A stretch of DNA of 64,000 nt, taken from contig NZ_JAKUMM010000009.1 in NCBI RefSeq assembly GCF_022601735.1, forward strand, positions 100,131 through 164,130. The letters are read 5' to 3'. Under the pieces are notes generated by a model. It was not told the origin of the DNA. It ran no database searches and saw only the letters and a list, made by a program, of their open reading frames with translations. Position 1 is the first letter of the stretch, and each line of letters opens with the position of its first letter. Below are positions 9,565 through 18,517 of this stretch, piece after piece. The stretch comes from Atopomonas sediminilitoris. Its GTDB lineage: Bacteria > Pseudomonadota > Gammaproteobacteria > Pseudomonadales > Pseudomonadaceae. A program made the translations under genes and the position numbers.

Positions 9565-9583
9565 GACCCAGGAGTGAATCACC

Positions 9584-10600
9584 ATGCGTAAGCCCCTCAA
9601 GCACTGGCTGGCCCTGTCCGGCACCCTGCTGGCCCTCTCGGCCCAAGCCAACACCGAACTCACCGTGTACACCGCACTCGAAGCCGAAGACCTGAAAAAA
9701 TACGCCGAGCGCTTTAACCAAGCTCACCCCGACATCAGCATCAAGTGGGTGCGCGACTCCACCGGCATCATCACCGCCCGCCTGCTGGCAGAAAAAGACA
9801 ACCCGCGCGCCGACGCCGTGTGGGGCCTCGCCGGCACCAGTTTGATGCTGCTGCAAAAAGAAGGGCTGTTGCAGGGCTATGCGCCCAAAGGGGTAGAAGC
9901 CTTGGCTCCGCTGTACCGCGACAGCCAAAACCCGCCGCAGTGGGTGGGCATGGATGCGTGGATGGCAGCGATCTGCTTTAACACCGTGGAGGCCAAGAAG
10001 CACAACCTGACCCCACCGCAAAGCTGGCAAGACCTGACCAAGCCGGAATACCAAAACCACATCGTCATGCCGCATCCGGCCTCATCCGGCACCGGCTATT
10101 TGGATGTATCCGCTTGGCTGCAAACCTTTGGCCAAGACAAGGGCTGGGCCTACATGGACGGCCTGCACCAGAACATCAAGAGCTACACCCACTCAGGCTC
10201 CAAGCCTTGCAAGATGGCCGCCAGCGGTGAAGCGGCGATCGGCATCTCGTTCGCCTTCCGCGGTGCACGTGAGAAAGAAAACGGCGCGCCATTGGAGCTG
10301 ATTTTCCCGCAGGAAGGCTTGGGCTGGGAAATGGAAGCCGCCGCCATCATCAAAGGCAGCAAGCACAGCGCCGCCGCCCAAACCCTGATGGATTGGGTCG
10401 TGAGTAAGCCCGCCAACGAGCTGTACAACGAAGGCTACGCCATCGTCGCCATGCCCGGTGTGGCCAAGCCGGTGAAGTACTTCCCCGCCGAACCCGAAAA
10501 GCTGTTGATCAAAAACGACTTCGCTTGGGCGGCGCAAAATCGCGACAGCATCCTCACGCAGTGGCAGAGCCGCTACGAAGGCAAAGCCGAAGCTCAGTAA
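9584..10600 (+). CDS. 2-aminoethylphosphonate ABC transporter binding protein (FbpA-type)
   Basis: 338-residue periplasmic binding protein of the iron/thiamine/2-AEP (FbpA-like) family, matching the type usually called phnS2 or aepX. The signal peptide ends ALSAQA. ELTVYTALEAEDL near residue 28 and the WVRDSTGIITARL segment are typical of the family's ligand cleft. Translation is supported by AGGAG ahead of ATG. The following ATPase and permease genes complete an importer, and phnW/phnX on the other side of the regulator give its cargo a fate. A hairpin after the stop probably keeps its dose above that of the membrane parts. Confidence 0.9.
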   Translation: MRKPLKHWLALSGTLLALSAQANTELTVYTALEAEDLKKYAERFNQAHPDISIKWVRDSTGIITARLLAEKDNPRADAVWGLAGTSLMLLQKEGLLQGYAPKGVEALAPLYRDSQNPPQWVGMDAWMAAICFNTVEAKKHNLTPPQSWQDLTKPEYQNHIVMPHPASSGTGYLDVSAWLQTFGQDKGWAYMDGLHQNIKSYTHSGSKPCKMAASGEAAIGISFAFRGAREKENGAPLELIFPQEGLGWEMEAAAIIKGSKHSAAAQTLMDWVVSKPANELYNEGYAIVAMPGVAKPVKYFPAEPEKLLIKNDFAWAAQNRDSILTQWQSRYEGKAEAQ

Positions 10601-10612
10601 TTCACCCTGTTC

Positions 10613-10646
10613 CACGCCGGCGCCTGACGCCGGCGTGTTTGTGTTT
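10613..10646 (+). terminator. Hairpin between binding-protein and ATPase genes (attenuator)
   Basis: CACGCCGGCG (10613-10622) and CGCCGGCGTG (10628-10637) form a perfect 10-bp GC-rich stem with a 5-base loop, followed by TTTGTGTTT. It looks like a partial intrinsic terminator or a 3' stabiliser, a common arrangement for lowering transporter genes relative to their binding protein. Confidence 0.65.
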
Positions 10647-10658
10647 CTAGGAGTTGCC

Positions 10659-11717
10659 ATGCACGCCCACGGATTAAGCCTTGCCAACATCAACAAGCAC
10701 TTCGGCCACTTTCATGCCCTGCGCGACATTGATTTGCAGATCAACGCCGGCGAGTTGGTGTGCTTTCTCGGCCCCTCCGGCTGCGGCAAAACCACGTTAT
10801 TGCGCATCATCGCCGGCCTAGAGCAGCAAGATCGCGGCAGCATCACGCAAAACGGCCGCGACATCAGCGCGCTGCCACCGCGTGAGCGCGACTTCGGCAT
10901 TGTCTTTCAGTCCTATGCGCTGTTTCCCAACCTCAGCGTGTTCGACAACGTCGCCTTTGGTCTACGCAGCTTGAAGTGGGCTAAAGCCGCGATCAAAACC
11001 CGCGTCATGAGCCTGCTGGACTTGATCGGTCTGGCTGACCAAGCGCGCAAATACCCCAATCAACTGTCGGGCGGCCAACAGCAACGCGTCGCGCTCGCCC
11101 GCGCCATGGCACCCGAGCCCGGCCTACTGCTGCTGGACGAGCCGCTCTCGGCGCTGGATGCCCGCGTGCGCCAGCACTTGCGCCGCGAAATTCGCAGCCT
11201 GCAACAGCAGCTCGGCGTGACCACCATCTTGGTCACCCACGATCAAGAAGAAGCCCTGACCATGGCCGACCGCGTGGTGGTGATGAACCACGGTGTGATC
11301 GAACAAGTCGGCAGCCCCTTGGAGATTTACCAGCAACCGGCCAGCGCCTTTGTCGCTGACTTTGTGGGCGCGATGAACTTTGTCGACTCCACCCTCACCA
11401 GCACCCAGCAAGCGCAAGTGGGCGAACAACTGTTCAACCTGCCCAGCCCGGCCGGCCAGCAAGGCAGCGCGTTGCGCTTGGCCATTCGCCCCGAAGAAGT
11501 CGAGCTGTGCTCGCGCAGTGGCGACAGCCTGCCGGTGGTGGTTGAGCAGTTGGATTTTCTCGGCACCTATATCCGCTCGCACGTGCATGTGCCGAGCCTC
11601 AATCAACGCCTGATCGTTGATATCGACCCACGCAGCGCCCGCGCCCTCAACCTAGCGCTGGGCCAACACTTGGGTATGCGTTTGCCTGCCAATGCGCTGC
11701 GCTGCTTTGCCGCTTAA
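10659..11717 (+). CDS. 2-AEP ABC transporter ATP-binding protein
   Basis: 352-residue ATPase of the FbpC/PotA type. Walker A is at G38-T45 (GPSGCGKT), the signature LSGGQ at 136-140, and Walker B ends in D160-E161; the H-loop lies in LVTHDQEE. The C-terminal third is a TOBE-like accessory domain. A GTG 24 bases upstream is in frame, but it lies inside the hairpin and AGGAG precedes this ATG, so the shorter start is used. It energises import through the fused permease encoded next. Assignment to 2-AEP rests on the neighbouring phnW and phnX. Confidence 0.92.
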   Translation: MHAHGLSLANINKHFGHFHALRDIDLQINAGELVCFLGPSGCGKTTLLRIIAGLEQQDRGSITQNGRDISALPPRERDFGIVFQSYALFPNLSVFDNVAFGLRSLKWAKAAIKTRVMSLLDLIGLADQARKYPNQLSGGQQQRVALARAMAPEPGLLLLDEPLSALDARVRQHLRREIRSLQQQLGVTTILVTHDQEEALTMADRVVVMNHGVIEQVGSPLEIYQQPASAFVADFVGAMNFVDSTLTSTQQAQVGEQLFNLPSPAGQQGSALRLAIRPEEVELCSRSGDSLPVVVEQLDFLGTYIRSHVHVPSLNQRLIVDIDPRSARALNLALGQHLGMRLPANALRCFAA

Positions 11718-11733
11718 TCAATCTTGTGTTGTC

Positions 11734-11751
11734 GGGGCGCCCATGCGCCCC
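11734..11751 (+). other. Short inverted repeat before the permease gene
   Basis: GGGGCGC (11734-11740) and GCGCCCC (11745-11751) form a 7-bp stem with a 4-base loop. It ends just before the likely permease ribosome binding site (GAGG at 11753-11756), so it may tune translation or stability rather than end transcription; no T-run follows. Confidence 0.4.
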
Positions 11752-11765
11752 GTGAGGATGTTCTC

Positions 11766-13478
11766 TTGAAGTTGACTGCCACCGCCGCGCACGCGCCCTT
11801 CACGCTGCCCTTGTCTGCCCGTCAGCGCGAGAAGCTGTTTTGGGCTTTGTTGATGCTGCTCGCCCTCGCCGCCTTTGCGCTGCTGTTGCTCGGCCCGCTC
11901 TACAGCTTGTTATCCAAAAGCGTGGCCGATGGCAGCGGTCAGTTCGTTGGGCTGGCCAACTTCAACGCCTACTTAGCGGGTGGCGGCATTCAACGCGGCC
12001 TCAGCCATTCGCTGTGGATTGCCAGCAGCAGCATGCTGATTGTGGTTAGTCTGGCCTTTGCTTGCGCGTGGGCACTCACGCGTACCCGTCTGCCGCTGCG
12101 TGGCGTGATTAAAGCGCTGCTGATGTTGCCTATTTTGGCGCCGTCGCTACTGCCGGCACTCAGCCTGATCTACCTATTCGGCGAGCAAGGCATCTTTAAG
12201 AGTTGGCTCGGCGACACCTCGATTTATGGCCCGCTGGGTATTGTCTTGGGCTCCTGCTTTTGGACCTTCCCCCACGCCTTGATGATTTTGCTTACCGCCA
12301 TGAGCCACGCCGACGCCCGTCATTACGAAGCCGCCGACGTGTTGCGCGCCTCGGCGTGGCGCACCTTTTTCACCGTCACCCTGCCTAACGCCCGCTACGG
12401 TTTAGTCAGCGCGGCCTTCGTGGTGTTTATTTTGGTATTCACCGACTTTGGCGTGCCCAAGGTGATCGGCGGCAATTACGAGGTGCTGGCAACCGACATC
12501 TACAAACAAGTCATCGGCCAGCAAAAGTTTGAGATGGGCGCGGTGATCAGCGTGCTGTTGCTGCTGCCGGCGCTGCTGGCCTTTGTCGCTGACCGCTGGG
12601 TGCAACGCCGCCAAGCCGCCAGTGTCACCGCCCGTGCGGTGCCCTACAGCCCGAAAACCAACCGCCGCCGCGACCTGACCGGCGCCTTGCTGTTGTCACC
12701 GGTCTTGGGCTTTATCTTACTGGTGGTCGGCATGGCGATTTACGCCTCGCTGGTGCGCTACTGGCCCTACAACTTGGACTTAACCCTGCGTAATTACGAG
12801 TTCGGGCGCATGGATGGCGGCGGCTGGAGCGCCTACGCCAACTCGCTAACCTTGGCCAGCCTCACCCTGTTGGTAGGCACCAGCGTGGTGTTCTTCAATG
12901 CATGGCTGAGTGAACGCACCCCGCAGCCCAAACCGCTGCTGGCGTTGTTTCAGCTGTGCAGCTTGCTGCCGCTGGCGGTGCCGGGCCTAACCCTCGGCTT
13001 GGCCTATATCTTCTTCTTTAACCACCCGGCCAATCCGCTGAATGGCTTGTACGGCGGCATGGCCATTTTGGTGATGTGCACCGTGGCGCACTTTTATTCG
13101 GTCGCCCACCTCACCGCCCTGACCTCGCTCAAGCAGCTGGATCAGGAGTTTGAAGCCGTAGGGCAGTCACTACGGGCCTCGCGCTGGCGCATGTTGCGGC
13201 AAGTCACCCTGCCGCTCAGTGCGCCAACCTTGCTCGATATCGCCTTGTACTTGTTCGTCAACGCGATGACCACCGTGTCCGCGGTGATCTTTCTCTACGG
13301 CCCAGACACCGCTCTGGCGGCCGTCGCAGTGCTCAACATGGATGAGGCCGGCGACACCGCGCCGGCGGCGGCGATGGCCGTCACCATCATGGCCACCTGC
13401 TTGCTGGCCAAAGGCGTACACTGCCTGTTGAGCCTGTGGCTCACCCGCCACACGCAGCATTGGCGCGGACGCGCTTAA
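11766..13478 (+). CDS. 2-AEP ABC transporter permease, two fused permease domains
   Basis: About 570 residues in two tandem FbpB-like permease halves, each with its own EAA-type loop (EAADVLRASAWRTFFTVTLP in the first half, and an EAVGQSLRASRWRM segment in the second). About 12 transmembrane helices are expected. TTG at 11766 is preferred because GAGG sits about nine bases upstream; another in-frame TTG lies 42 bases earlier before the hairpin and has no ribosome binding site. The fused permease is the form usually seen in the phnS2-T2-U2 type of 2-AEP importer. The next gene begins one base after its stop. Confidence 0.9.
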   Translation: MKLTATAAHAPFTLPLSARQREKLFWALLMLLALAAFALLLLGPLYSLLSKSVADGSGQFVGLANFNAYLAGGGIQRGLSHSLWIASSSMLIVVSLAFACAWALTRTRLPLRGVIKALLMLPILAPSLLPALSLIYLFGEQGIFKSWLGDTSIYGPLGIVLGSCFWTFPHALMILLTAMSHADARHYEAADVLRASAWRTFFTVTLPNARYGLVSAAFVVFILVFTDFGVPKVIGGNYEVLATDIYKQVIGQQKFEMGAVISVLLLLPALLAFVADRWVQRRQAASVTARAVPYSPKTNRRRDLTGALLLSPVLGFILLVVGMAIYASLVRYWPYNLDLTLRNYEFGRMDGGGWSAYANSLTLASLTLLVGTSVVFFNAWLSERTPQPKPLLALFQLCSLLPLAVPGLTLGLAYIFFFNHPANPLNGLYGGMAILVMCTVAHFYSVAHLTALTSLKQLDQEFEAVGQSLRASRWRMLRQVTLPLSAPTLLDIALYLFVNAMTTVSAVIFLYGPDTALAAVAVLNMDEAGDTAPAAAMAVTIMATCLLAKGVHCLLSLWLTRHTQHWRGRA

Positions 13479-13479
13479 C

Positions 13480-14385
13480 ATGAGCGGCCTAACCCTGCTG
13501 CTGGTGTTGTTATCCGCTCTGGCGCATGCCAGTTGGAATTTAGCCGGTAAAAAAGCCAGCCCCACGCTGGGCTATTTTTGCTTGGCCTCATGGTGGGGCT
13601 TTTTACTCGGCTTGCCGGCCGTGCTGCTACTGGCATGGCCGCTGCTTAGCGCCTTAACCGCCCCCATCTGGGGCTGGCTGGTGCTCACAGGGTTGTGCCA
13701 ATGCCTGTATTTGTGGGGGCTGGCTAACGCCTATCAGCGCGGCGAGCTCTCGGCGCTGTACCCGTTGATTCGCTCCTCGCCGCTGATTTTGCTGCTGATT
13801 GGCAGCCTCTGGTTAGGCACCGCCGAACGCATCAGTACGCAAGCCGTGGTGGGTATTGTGTTGATCGTCGGCGGCTGCTTTTTTCTGCCCATGCAACGCT
13901 TCAGTGATTGGCAATGGCGCAACTACCTCAATCAAGCCACCTTATTCGCCCTGTTGGCCGCCACGGCCACGGCCGGTTATTCGCTGGTCGATGACATCGC
14001 CACTCGCGCGATCCGCGAGCTACCCGAACACAACATGAGCCATGCCGGCATCGCCTTGGTTTACGTGGTGCTGCAGGCCGGCACCGCCAGCGTCTGGACC
14101 TCGTTAGCCATGCTACTGCCGGGCGAGCGTGCACAATTTAAAGCCTTACCCATAGCGTGGCACAGTAGCTTGTTCACCGGTGTGATGATGCTGGTCACCT
14201 ACGCGCTGGTGGTGTGGGCCATGGCCTACGCCAGCGATGTCAGCTACGTGGTGGCGCTGCGCCAAGTCAGCATCCCGATTGGCGTAGGCTTGGGCATCGC
14301 CTTGCTTGGCGAGCGCATGAGCGGGCCCAAACTGCTCGGCGTGAGCATCGTAGTGAGCGGCTTAGTGCTGGTGGTGCTGGGCTGA
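13480..14385 (+). CDS. EamA/DMT-family transporter at the end of the 2-AEP operon
   Basis: 301-residue integral membrane protein of the drug/metabolite transporter superfamily, with ten predicted hydrophobic helices and the family's duplicated EamA halves (N-terminal SALAHASWNLAGKKA, C-terminal VALRQVSIPIGVGLGI near the second repeat). It begins one base after the permease stop, so it is translated with the importer. DMT proteins often export amino acids or other small metabolites. A role in exporting an amine or by-product of 2-AEP use, or of uptake of a related compound, is inference from position only. Confidence 0.83.
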   Translation: MSGLTLLLVLLSALAHASWNLAGKKASPTLGYFCLASWWGFLLGLPAVLLLAWPLLSALTAPIWGWLVLTGLCQCLYLWGLANAYQRGELSALYPLIRSSPLILLLIGSLWLGTAERISTQAVVGIVLIVGGCFFLPMQRFSDWQWRNYLNQATLFALLAATATAGYSLVDDIATRAIRELPEHNMSHAGIALVYVVLQAGTASVWTSLAMLLPGERAQFKALPIAWHSSLFTGVMMLVTYALVVWAMAYASDVSYVVALRQVSIPIGVGLGIALLGERMSGPKLLGVSIVVSGLVLVVLG

Positions 14386-14432
14386 ATCCCGTCGATCGGC
14401 TATGGTGACGCAACTCTGTTAGGAATTGCCCC

Positions 14433-14711
14433 ATGAGCCACAACGAAGACGAAGCCTTTAGCGAGAGCAAACTGCTCGAAGCGGTGGAAAACCAACTGCG
14501 CGACAATGACCCCGCATTCGTACAAGCGGTGCTCAACAAGCTGACCTTAGTCGGCCAAGCGCGCGAAGAATCGCTACAGATGATGGCGCTGGTGCTGGCT
14601 TATTGCATTGAACAAATGCTGCGTGAAGAGCACGCCAGCTTTGATCTGGCCAGCTACGAAGCGCACCTGCGTAACCTGCCCGATTTACCCCCAGCCTTTG
14701 ACGAAGACTGA
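14433..14711 (+). CDS. Small conserved hypothetical protein
   Basis: 92-residue acidic, probably all-helical cytoplasmic protein with no signal peptide or membrane segment. AGGAA precedes the ATG. It lies just upstream of the TIGR02647-type gene and cyaA. I do not recognise a domain; the length, codon use and ribosome binding site support a real gene. Confidence 0.65.
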   Translation: MSHNEDEAFSESKLLEAVENQLRDNDPAFVQAVLNKLTLVGQAREESLQMMALVLAYCIEQMLREEHASFDLASYEAHLRNLPDLPPAFDED

Positions 14712-14799
14712 TCTGGCGCAAGTTCAACAGCCAATCGCCAGCTACACTCACTGCAACATCCCTGCTCGCACCGACCGTGTTTGTCCTTAAGGAGTTGTT

Positions 14800-15033
14800 A
14801 TGGCTTTTACCGCCGAGTTATTGGCCGAAGTAGAAATGCTGGCCCTGTTCAACCTGAGCAATCACCAAGAAGGCCTTAAAGTGCACCACGATGCGGCCGA
14901 CAGCCTCGTTGCGGCCGCCAACCGCCTGCATCAAAAAGGCCTGATCAGCCTCCCCGATGGCGGCTATTTAACCAGTTTAGGGCTCGACGCCGCTGAGCAC
15001 GCGCAAGGTCTGCTGACCATTCTGCGCAGCTAA
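14800..15033 (+). CDS. TIGR02647 family small protein
   Basis: 77-residue protein matching, from memory, the TIGR02647 family found next to the class I adenylate cyclase gene in Pseudomonas. It starts FTAELLAEVEMLALFNLSN and ends in a helix. A clear AAGGAG lies before the ATG. No membrane segment or catalytic motif is visible; the repeated HDAAD/GLDAAEHA segments suggest a small helical bundle. Function unknown. It ends 26 bases before cyaA, so a shared transcript is likely. Confidence 0.8.
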   Translation: MAFTAELLAEVEMLALFNLSNHQEGLKVHHDAADSLVAAANRLHQKGLISLPDGGYLTSLGLDAAEHAQGLLTILRS

Positions 15034-15059
15034 CGGCCGGCCCACACACAGGGCATCCC

Positions 15060-17897
15060 GTGGTCAGCTCGCCGGAAATTCGTCCGCAGATTGACGACGG
15101 CATCGACCGCAAAACGCTCACGCAACTGCGCGAGCGTTTTCTTAAGGTCAATGCCGGTCGTTTAGATCGCGCGCAACAAGCACTACCAACGCGCCAGCAA
15201 CTGGTGCTGACCCTGTTGCCGCTACTGTTTCACGTCAATCACCCGCTGTTACCCGGCTATGTCTCGGGCAGCACGCCGGCTGGCTTGTCACTGTACGAGC
15301 CCGACGAGCGCGTGCTGCAAGAGGTCGCCCGCCTTACTCGCTCCTTTGCTTATAAGCGCCAGCGCAATGCCCCAACGCCGATCTGGAGCCTGTTTTTAAT
15401 GGGCAGCATGGGCACCGTGGCGCACTCTGATCACAGCGACCTCGACCTGTGGGTCTGCCACGACCCCGCGCTGAACAGCCGCGCGCTGGATGAACTCGCG
15501 CGCAAGTGCGAACTGCTCACCCTGTGGGCCGCATCGTTAGGTGCCGAAACCAACTTTTACTTGGTCAACCCTGAGCAATTTGCGCGTGGCCAGCGCACCA
15601 GTGATTTATCCGCCGAAGACTGCGGCAGCGCGCAGCATTATCTGCTGCTGGATGAGTTTTACCGCACCGCCATGCACCTAGCCGGGCGCTACCCCCTGTG
15701 GTGGCTGGTGCCGGTGTACGAGGAGCTACGCTACAACGAATACTGCAACATCCTGATCGACAAGCGCTTTATTCGCGCCGAAGAAACCATCGACTTTGGC
15801 CATCTGGCCTATATCCCACCCGGCGAGTTTATCGGCGCCGGCATGTGGCAGCTGTTTAAAGGCATTGAGTCACCGTACAAGTCAGTGCTCAAACTGCTGC
15901 TGACCGAGGTCTACGCCAGCGAGCATCCGCAGGTGGAATGCTTAGCCCTGCGCTTTAAGCAGGCGGTGTACCGTGGCCAGCTACAACTGGACGAGCTAGA
16001 CCCGTACATCATGGTGTACCGCCGGCTGGAGGAATACCTCGCCGCGCCGGCCGAGCGGCAACGGCTTGAGCTGGTACGCCGCTGCTTGTACCTGAAGATC
16101 AACCAAAAACTCAGCCGCAGCAGCCGTTACGAAAGCTGGCAGCGCGAAGTGGTGCAGCGCTTAGCCAATGAATGGCATTGGGACGAGCGCCAGCTGGGCC
16201 TGCTCGACAGCCGCAGCCAGTGGAAAGTGCGCCAAGTGATCGGTGAGCGCAAACAACTGGTCGGCGAGCTGACCTACAGCTACCGCTTCTTATCGCAATT
16301 CGCCCGCACCCAGCAGGCCGAAGTACCGCTCAATCGCCGTGATCTAGGCGTACTGGGCCGACGCCTGTACGCCGCCTTCGAGCGCAAAGCCGGCAAGGTC
16401 GAGTTCATCAACCCCGGCATCGCCCCCGATCTGGCCGAAGACAACCTCAGCCTTGTCCACCTCGACAGCGAGCAATACGCCAACGAGCCGCAGTGGGCGC
16501 TGTATCAAGGCACGCTCGGCAGCAACGAATGGTTTGATTACAGCCCGCTTAAACGCAGCCGCGACCTAATCAGCCTGCTGGCGTGGTGCCAACGCAACGG
16601 CGTGATCGACAGCGGCACCCGCTTGGCGTTGCATCCGGGGCAAAGCGAGTTAGGCGATGTTGAGCTGTCGCAACTGCTCGCCAGCTTGCAGCAGAGTTTT
16701 CCCACCCCCTTCCCTGCCATCCCAGAAGACGCCTTGCTGGCCCCCGCGCGCCCTGTGCAAATTTTGCTGCTGGTGAACATTGGCCTCGACCCGCTCAAAC
16801 ACATCACCCAGCGCAACCTGCAACTCACGACCGCACGCACCGACTCGTTGGGCTATTCGGGGCTGAAAGAAAACCTCGTGTTGACCTTCGACCAGATCAC
16901 CCTCAATAGCTGGAACGAGCTGTCGGTGAGCCGCCATGATGGCCCGCAAGCGCTGCTCGATTGCTTGGCCGATTTACTGGGCAGCATCCCCGCCGGTGTG
17001 CCCGCGCCTTTGCTCGATGTGCGCTGCTTCTCGCGCAATCGTGGCCCGGCGATCAGTCAGCGGCTGCACGAGTTATTCCAAGAAGCGCTCAGTTGCCACC
17101 TCAGCGACCTGCCGCAACGCTTGCTGATTCAAGTACAAAACCATTTCCACTTGCTCGACTGGGCCTACGGCACCCCCCGGCCACTGCACTTGACCGATCG
17201 CCAAGAGTTAATCGAAGCCCTCGGGCAAGCACGGCCAAGCTTCAGCCCCATCAGCCTCGACCGTCACGCTCTGGAGGACGATGAGCTCAATTTGGTGCTG
17301 CAAATGGGCCGCGAGCACTGTGTGCAAGTGTTTTATCGGCGCGACAACGACCAAGGCACCGTGTATGTGTTGGATGAGCACAACAGCCTGTGGCAACGCC
17401 AACTGAGCTGCCGCGACGACACCAGCTTGCTGCTGCCGCTGCAACGCTTTTTAAACACCGTGCTGTTCCGCCGCCTGCATGCGCTGCCGTTGGACGACAT
17501 CGCCAGCCCGCCGGAAGTGTTGTTTTATGAAATCGTGCCACCGCCACCGCTCAAGGCGCAGCGTTTAGAACGCCGCAGTGCGCCAAGCGACCGCGGCTTG
17601 CAGGCTTCTTACCAAGTACAGGCCTTGATCGAGCCCCACCCAGCCAGCGGCCGCGAACACATCACGCTGTACTGCGATCACCGCGAGTTTTCCGAGCTAG
17701 AGTACGGTGCCAAGGTTTATCAGGCGGCGGCGCGGCATATTCTCAGCCAACGCCAAGGCGGTGAACGCTACCCTTGTCACCTGACCGATCTCGATTTGTC
17801 GCGCTTATTTAACGAAGCGCAAACGCAAACCGTGCATTACTTACGCTACAAGCGCGACATTGAAGACACCCTCAACAAAGCCTTACAGCGAGCGTAG
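15060..17897 (+). CDS. cyaA: Class I adenylate cyclase
   Basis: 945-residue cytoplasmic enzyme that makes cAMP from ATP. The N-terminal catalytic half carries the nucleotidyltransferase-type motif G115-S-M-G118 followed by S126-D-L-D-L-W131, the metal-binding aspartates of class I cyclases, and the HVNHPLLPGYVSGSTPAG stretch is strongly conserved in Pseudomonas CyaA. The C-terminal half is the regulatory domain. GTG at 15060 is used as the start; AGGG lies upstream and the residues that follow align with the start of the P. aeruginosa protein as I recall it. Only two bases separate its stop from the next ATG. Confidence 0.95.
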   Translation: MVSSPEIRPQIDDGIDRKTLTQLRERFLKVNAGRLDRAQQALPTRQQLVLTLLPLLFHVNHPLLPGYVSGSTPAGLSLYEPDERVLQEVARLTRSFAYKRQRNAPTPIWSLFLMGSMGTVAHSDHSDLDLWVCHDPALNSRALDELARKCELLTLWAASLGAETNFYLVNPEQFARGQRTSDLSAEDCGSAQHYLLLDEFYRTAMHLAGRYPLWWLVPVYEELRYNEYCNILIDKRFIRAEETIDFGHLAYIPPGEFIGAGMWQLFKGIESPYKSVLKLLLTEVYASEHPQVECLALRFKQAVYRGQLQLDELDPYIMVYRRLEEYLAAPAERQRLELVRRCLYLKINQKLSRSSRYESWQREVVQRLANEWHWDERQLGLLDSRSQWKVRQVIGERKQLVGELTYSYRFLSQFARTQQAEVPLNRRDLGVLGRRLYAAFERKAGKVEFINPGIAPDLAEDNLSLVHLDSEQYANEPQWALYQGTLGSNEWFDYSPLKRSRDLISLLAWCQRNGVIDSGTRLALHPGQSELGDVELSQLLASLQQSFPTPFPAIPEDALLAPARPVQILLLVNIGLDPLKHITQRNLQLTTARTDSLGYSGLKENLVLTFDQITLNSWNELSVSRHDGPQALLDCLADLLGSIPAGVPAPLLDVRCFSRNRGPAISQRLHELFQEALSCHLSDLPQRLLIQVQNHFHLLDWAYGTPRPLHLTDRQELIEALGQARPSFSPISLDRHALEDDELNLVLQMGREHCVQVFYRRDNDQGTVYVLDEHNSLWQRQLSCRDDTSLLLPLQRFLNTVLFRRLHALPLDDIASPPEVLFYEIVPPPPLKAQRLERRSAPSDRGLQASYQVQALIEPHPASGREHITLYCDHREFSELEYGAKVYQAAARHILSQRQGGERYPCHLTDLDLSRLFNEAQTQTVHYLRYKRDIEDTLNKALQRA

Positions 17898-17899
17898 CG

Positions 17900-18517
17900 A
17901 TGGCATGGATAACCCTGGGCCTAGTCGCCCTCCTCAGTGGCGGGTTTTATTGGCGCTGGCGCCGCCAGCAGCAGCTGAAGCTAATTAGCCAATACCCACT
18001 GCCCAGCCAACTACGCAAGGCGCTCCACAAGCGCTACCCACACTTACAAGAAGCCCAACTGCAGCTGGCGCAAGACGCTCTGAGGCAGTTTTGGCGGCTC
18101 TGCCATCAAGCCGGCCAGCGCCAAGTGGCCATGCCCTCGCAAGCGGTGGATGTGCTGTGGCACGAGTTTATTTTGCACACCCGCAGCTATCAGCAATTTT
18201 GCCAGCGCGCCTTTGGCCGTTTTTTGCACCACACACCGGCCGAAGCCATGCACAGCCAACGCCAAGCGCAAGAAGGCATCCGCCGCGCATGGCGCTTGGC
18301 CTGTGCCGATGAAAAACTCAGCCGAAATAACCCCTCGCGCTTGCCACTGCTGTTTGCGCTGGACGCCCAGCTGGTGATTCCCGATGGCTTTAGCTATCAG
18401 CTGAACTGCCAACCCGGCACGCAGGATTACTGCGCCAGCCATATTGGCTGCGGCAGTTGCGCCAGCGGTTGTGGCGGCGATAGCAGCTGCAGCGGTGGAG
18501 GCTGCGGTGGCGATTAG
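17900..18517 (+). CDS. Membrane-anchored protein with GRDP-like motif and Cys/Gly-rich tail
   Basis: 205 residues. A single N-terminal hydrophobic helix (about 3-17) is followed by a basic linker (RWRRQQQLK). The middle contains D84-x2-W87-H88-E89-F-I-L and Y97-x2-F100-C101, resembling the conserved core of glycine-rich-domain-protein (GRDP/DUF1399-like) families. The last 36 residues carry seven cysteines (170, 178, 184, 187, 191, 197, 202) among glycines and serines. It starts two bases after cyaA, and its tail encodes the ribosome binding site of the next gene. Function unknown. Cysteine spacing does not match a named metal site that I know. Confidence 0.75.
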   Translation: MAWITLGLVALLSGGFYWRWRRQQQLKLISQYPLPSQLRKALHKRYPHLQEAQLQLAQDALRQFWRLCHQAGQRQVAMPSQAVDVLWHEFILHTRSYQQFCQRAFGRFLHHTPAEAMHSQRQAQEGIRRAWRLACADEKLSRNNPSRLPLLFALDAQLVIPDGFSYQLNCQPGTQDYCASHIGCGSCASGCGGDSSCSGGGCGGD

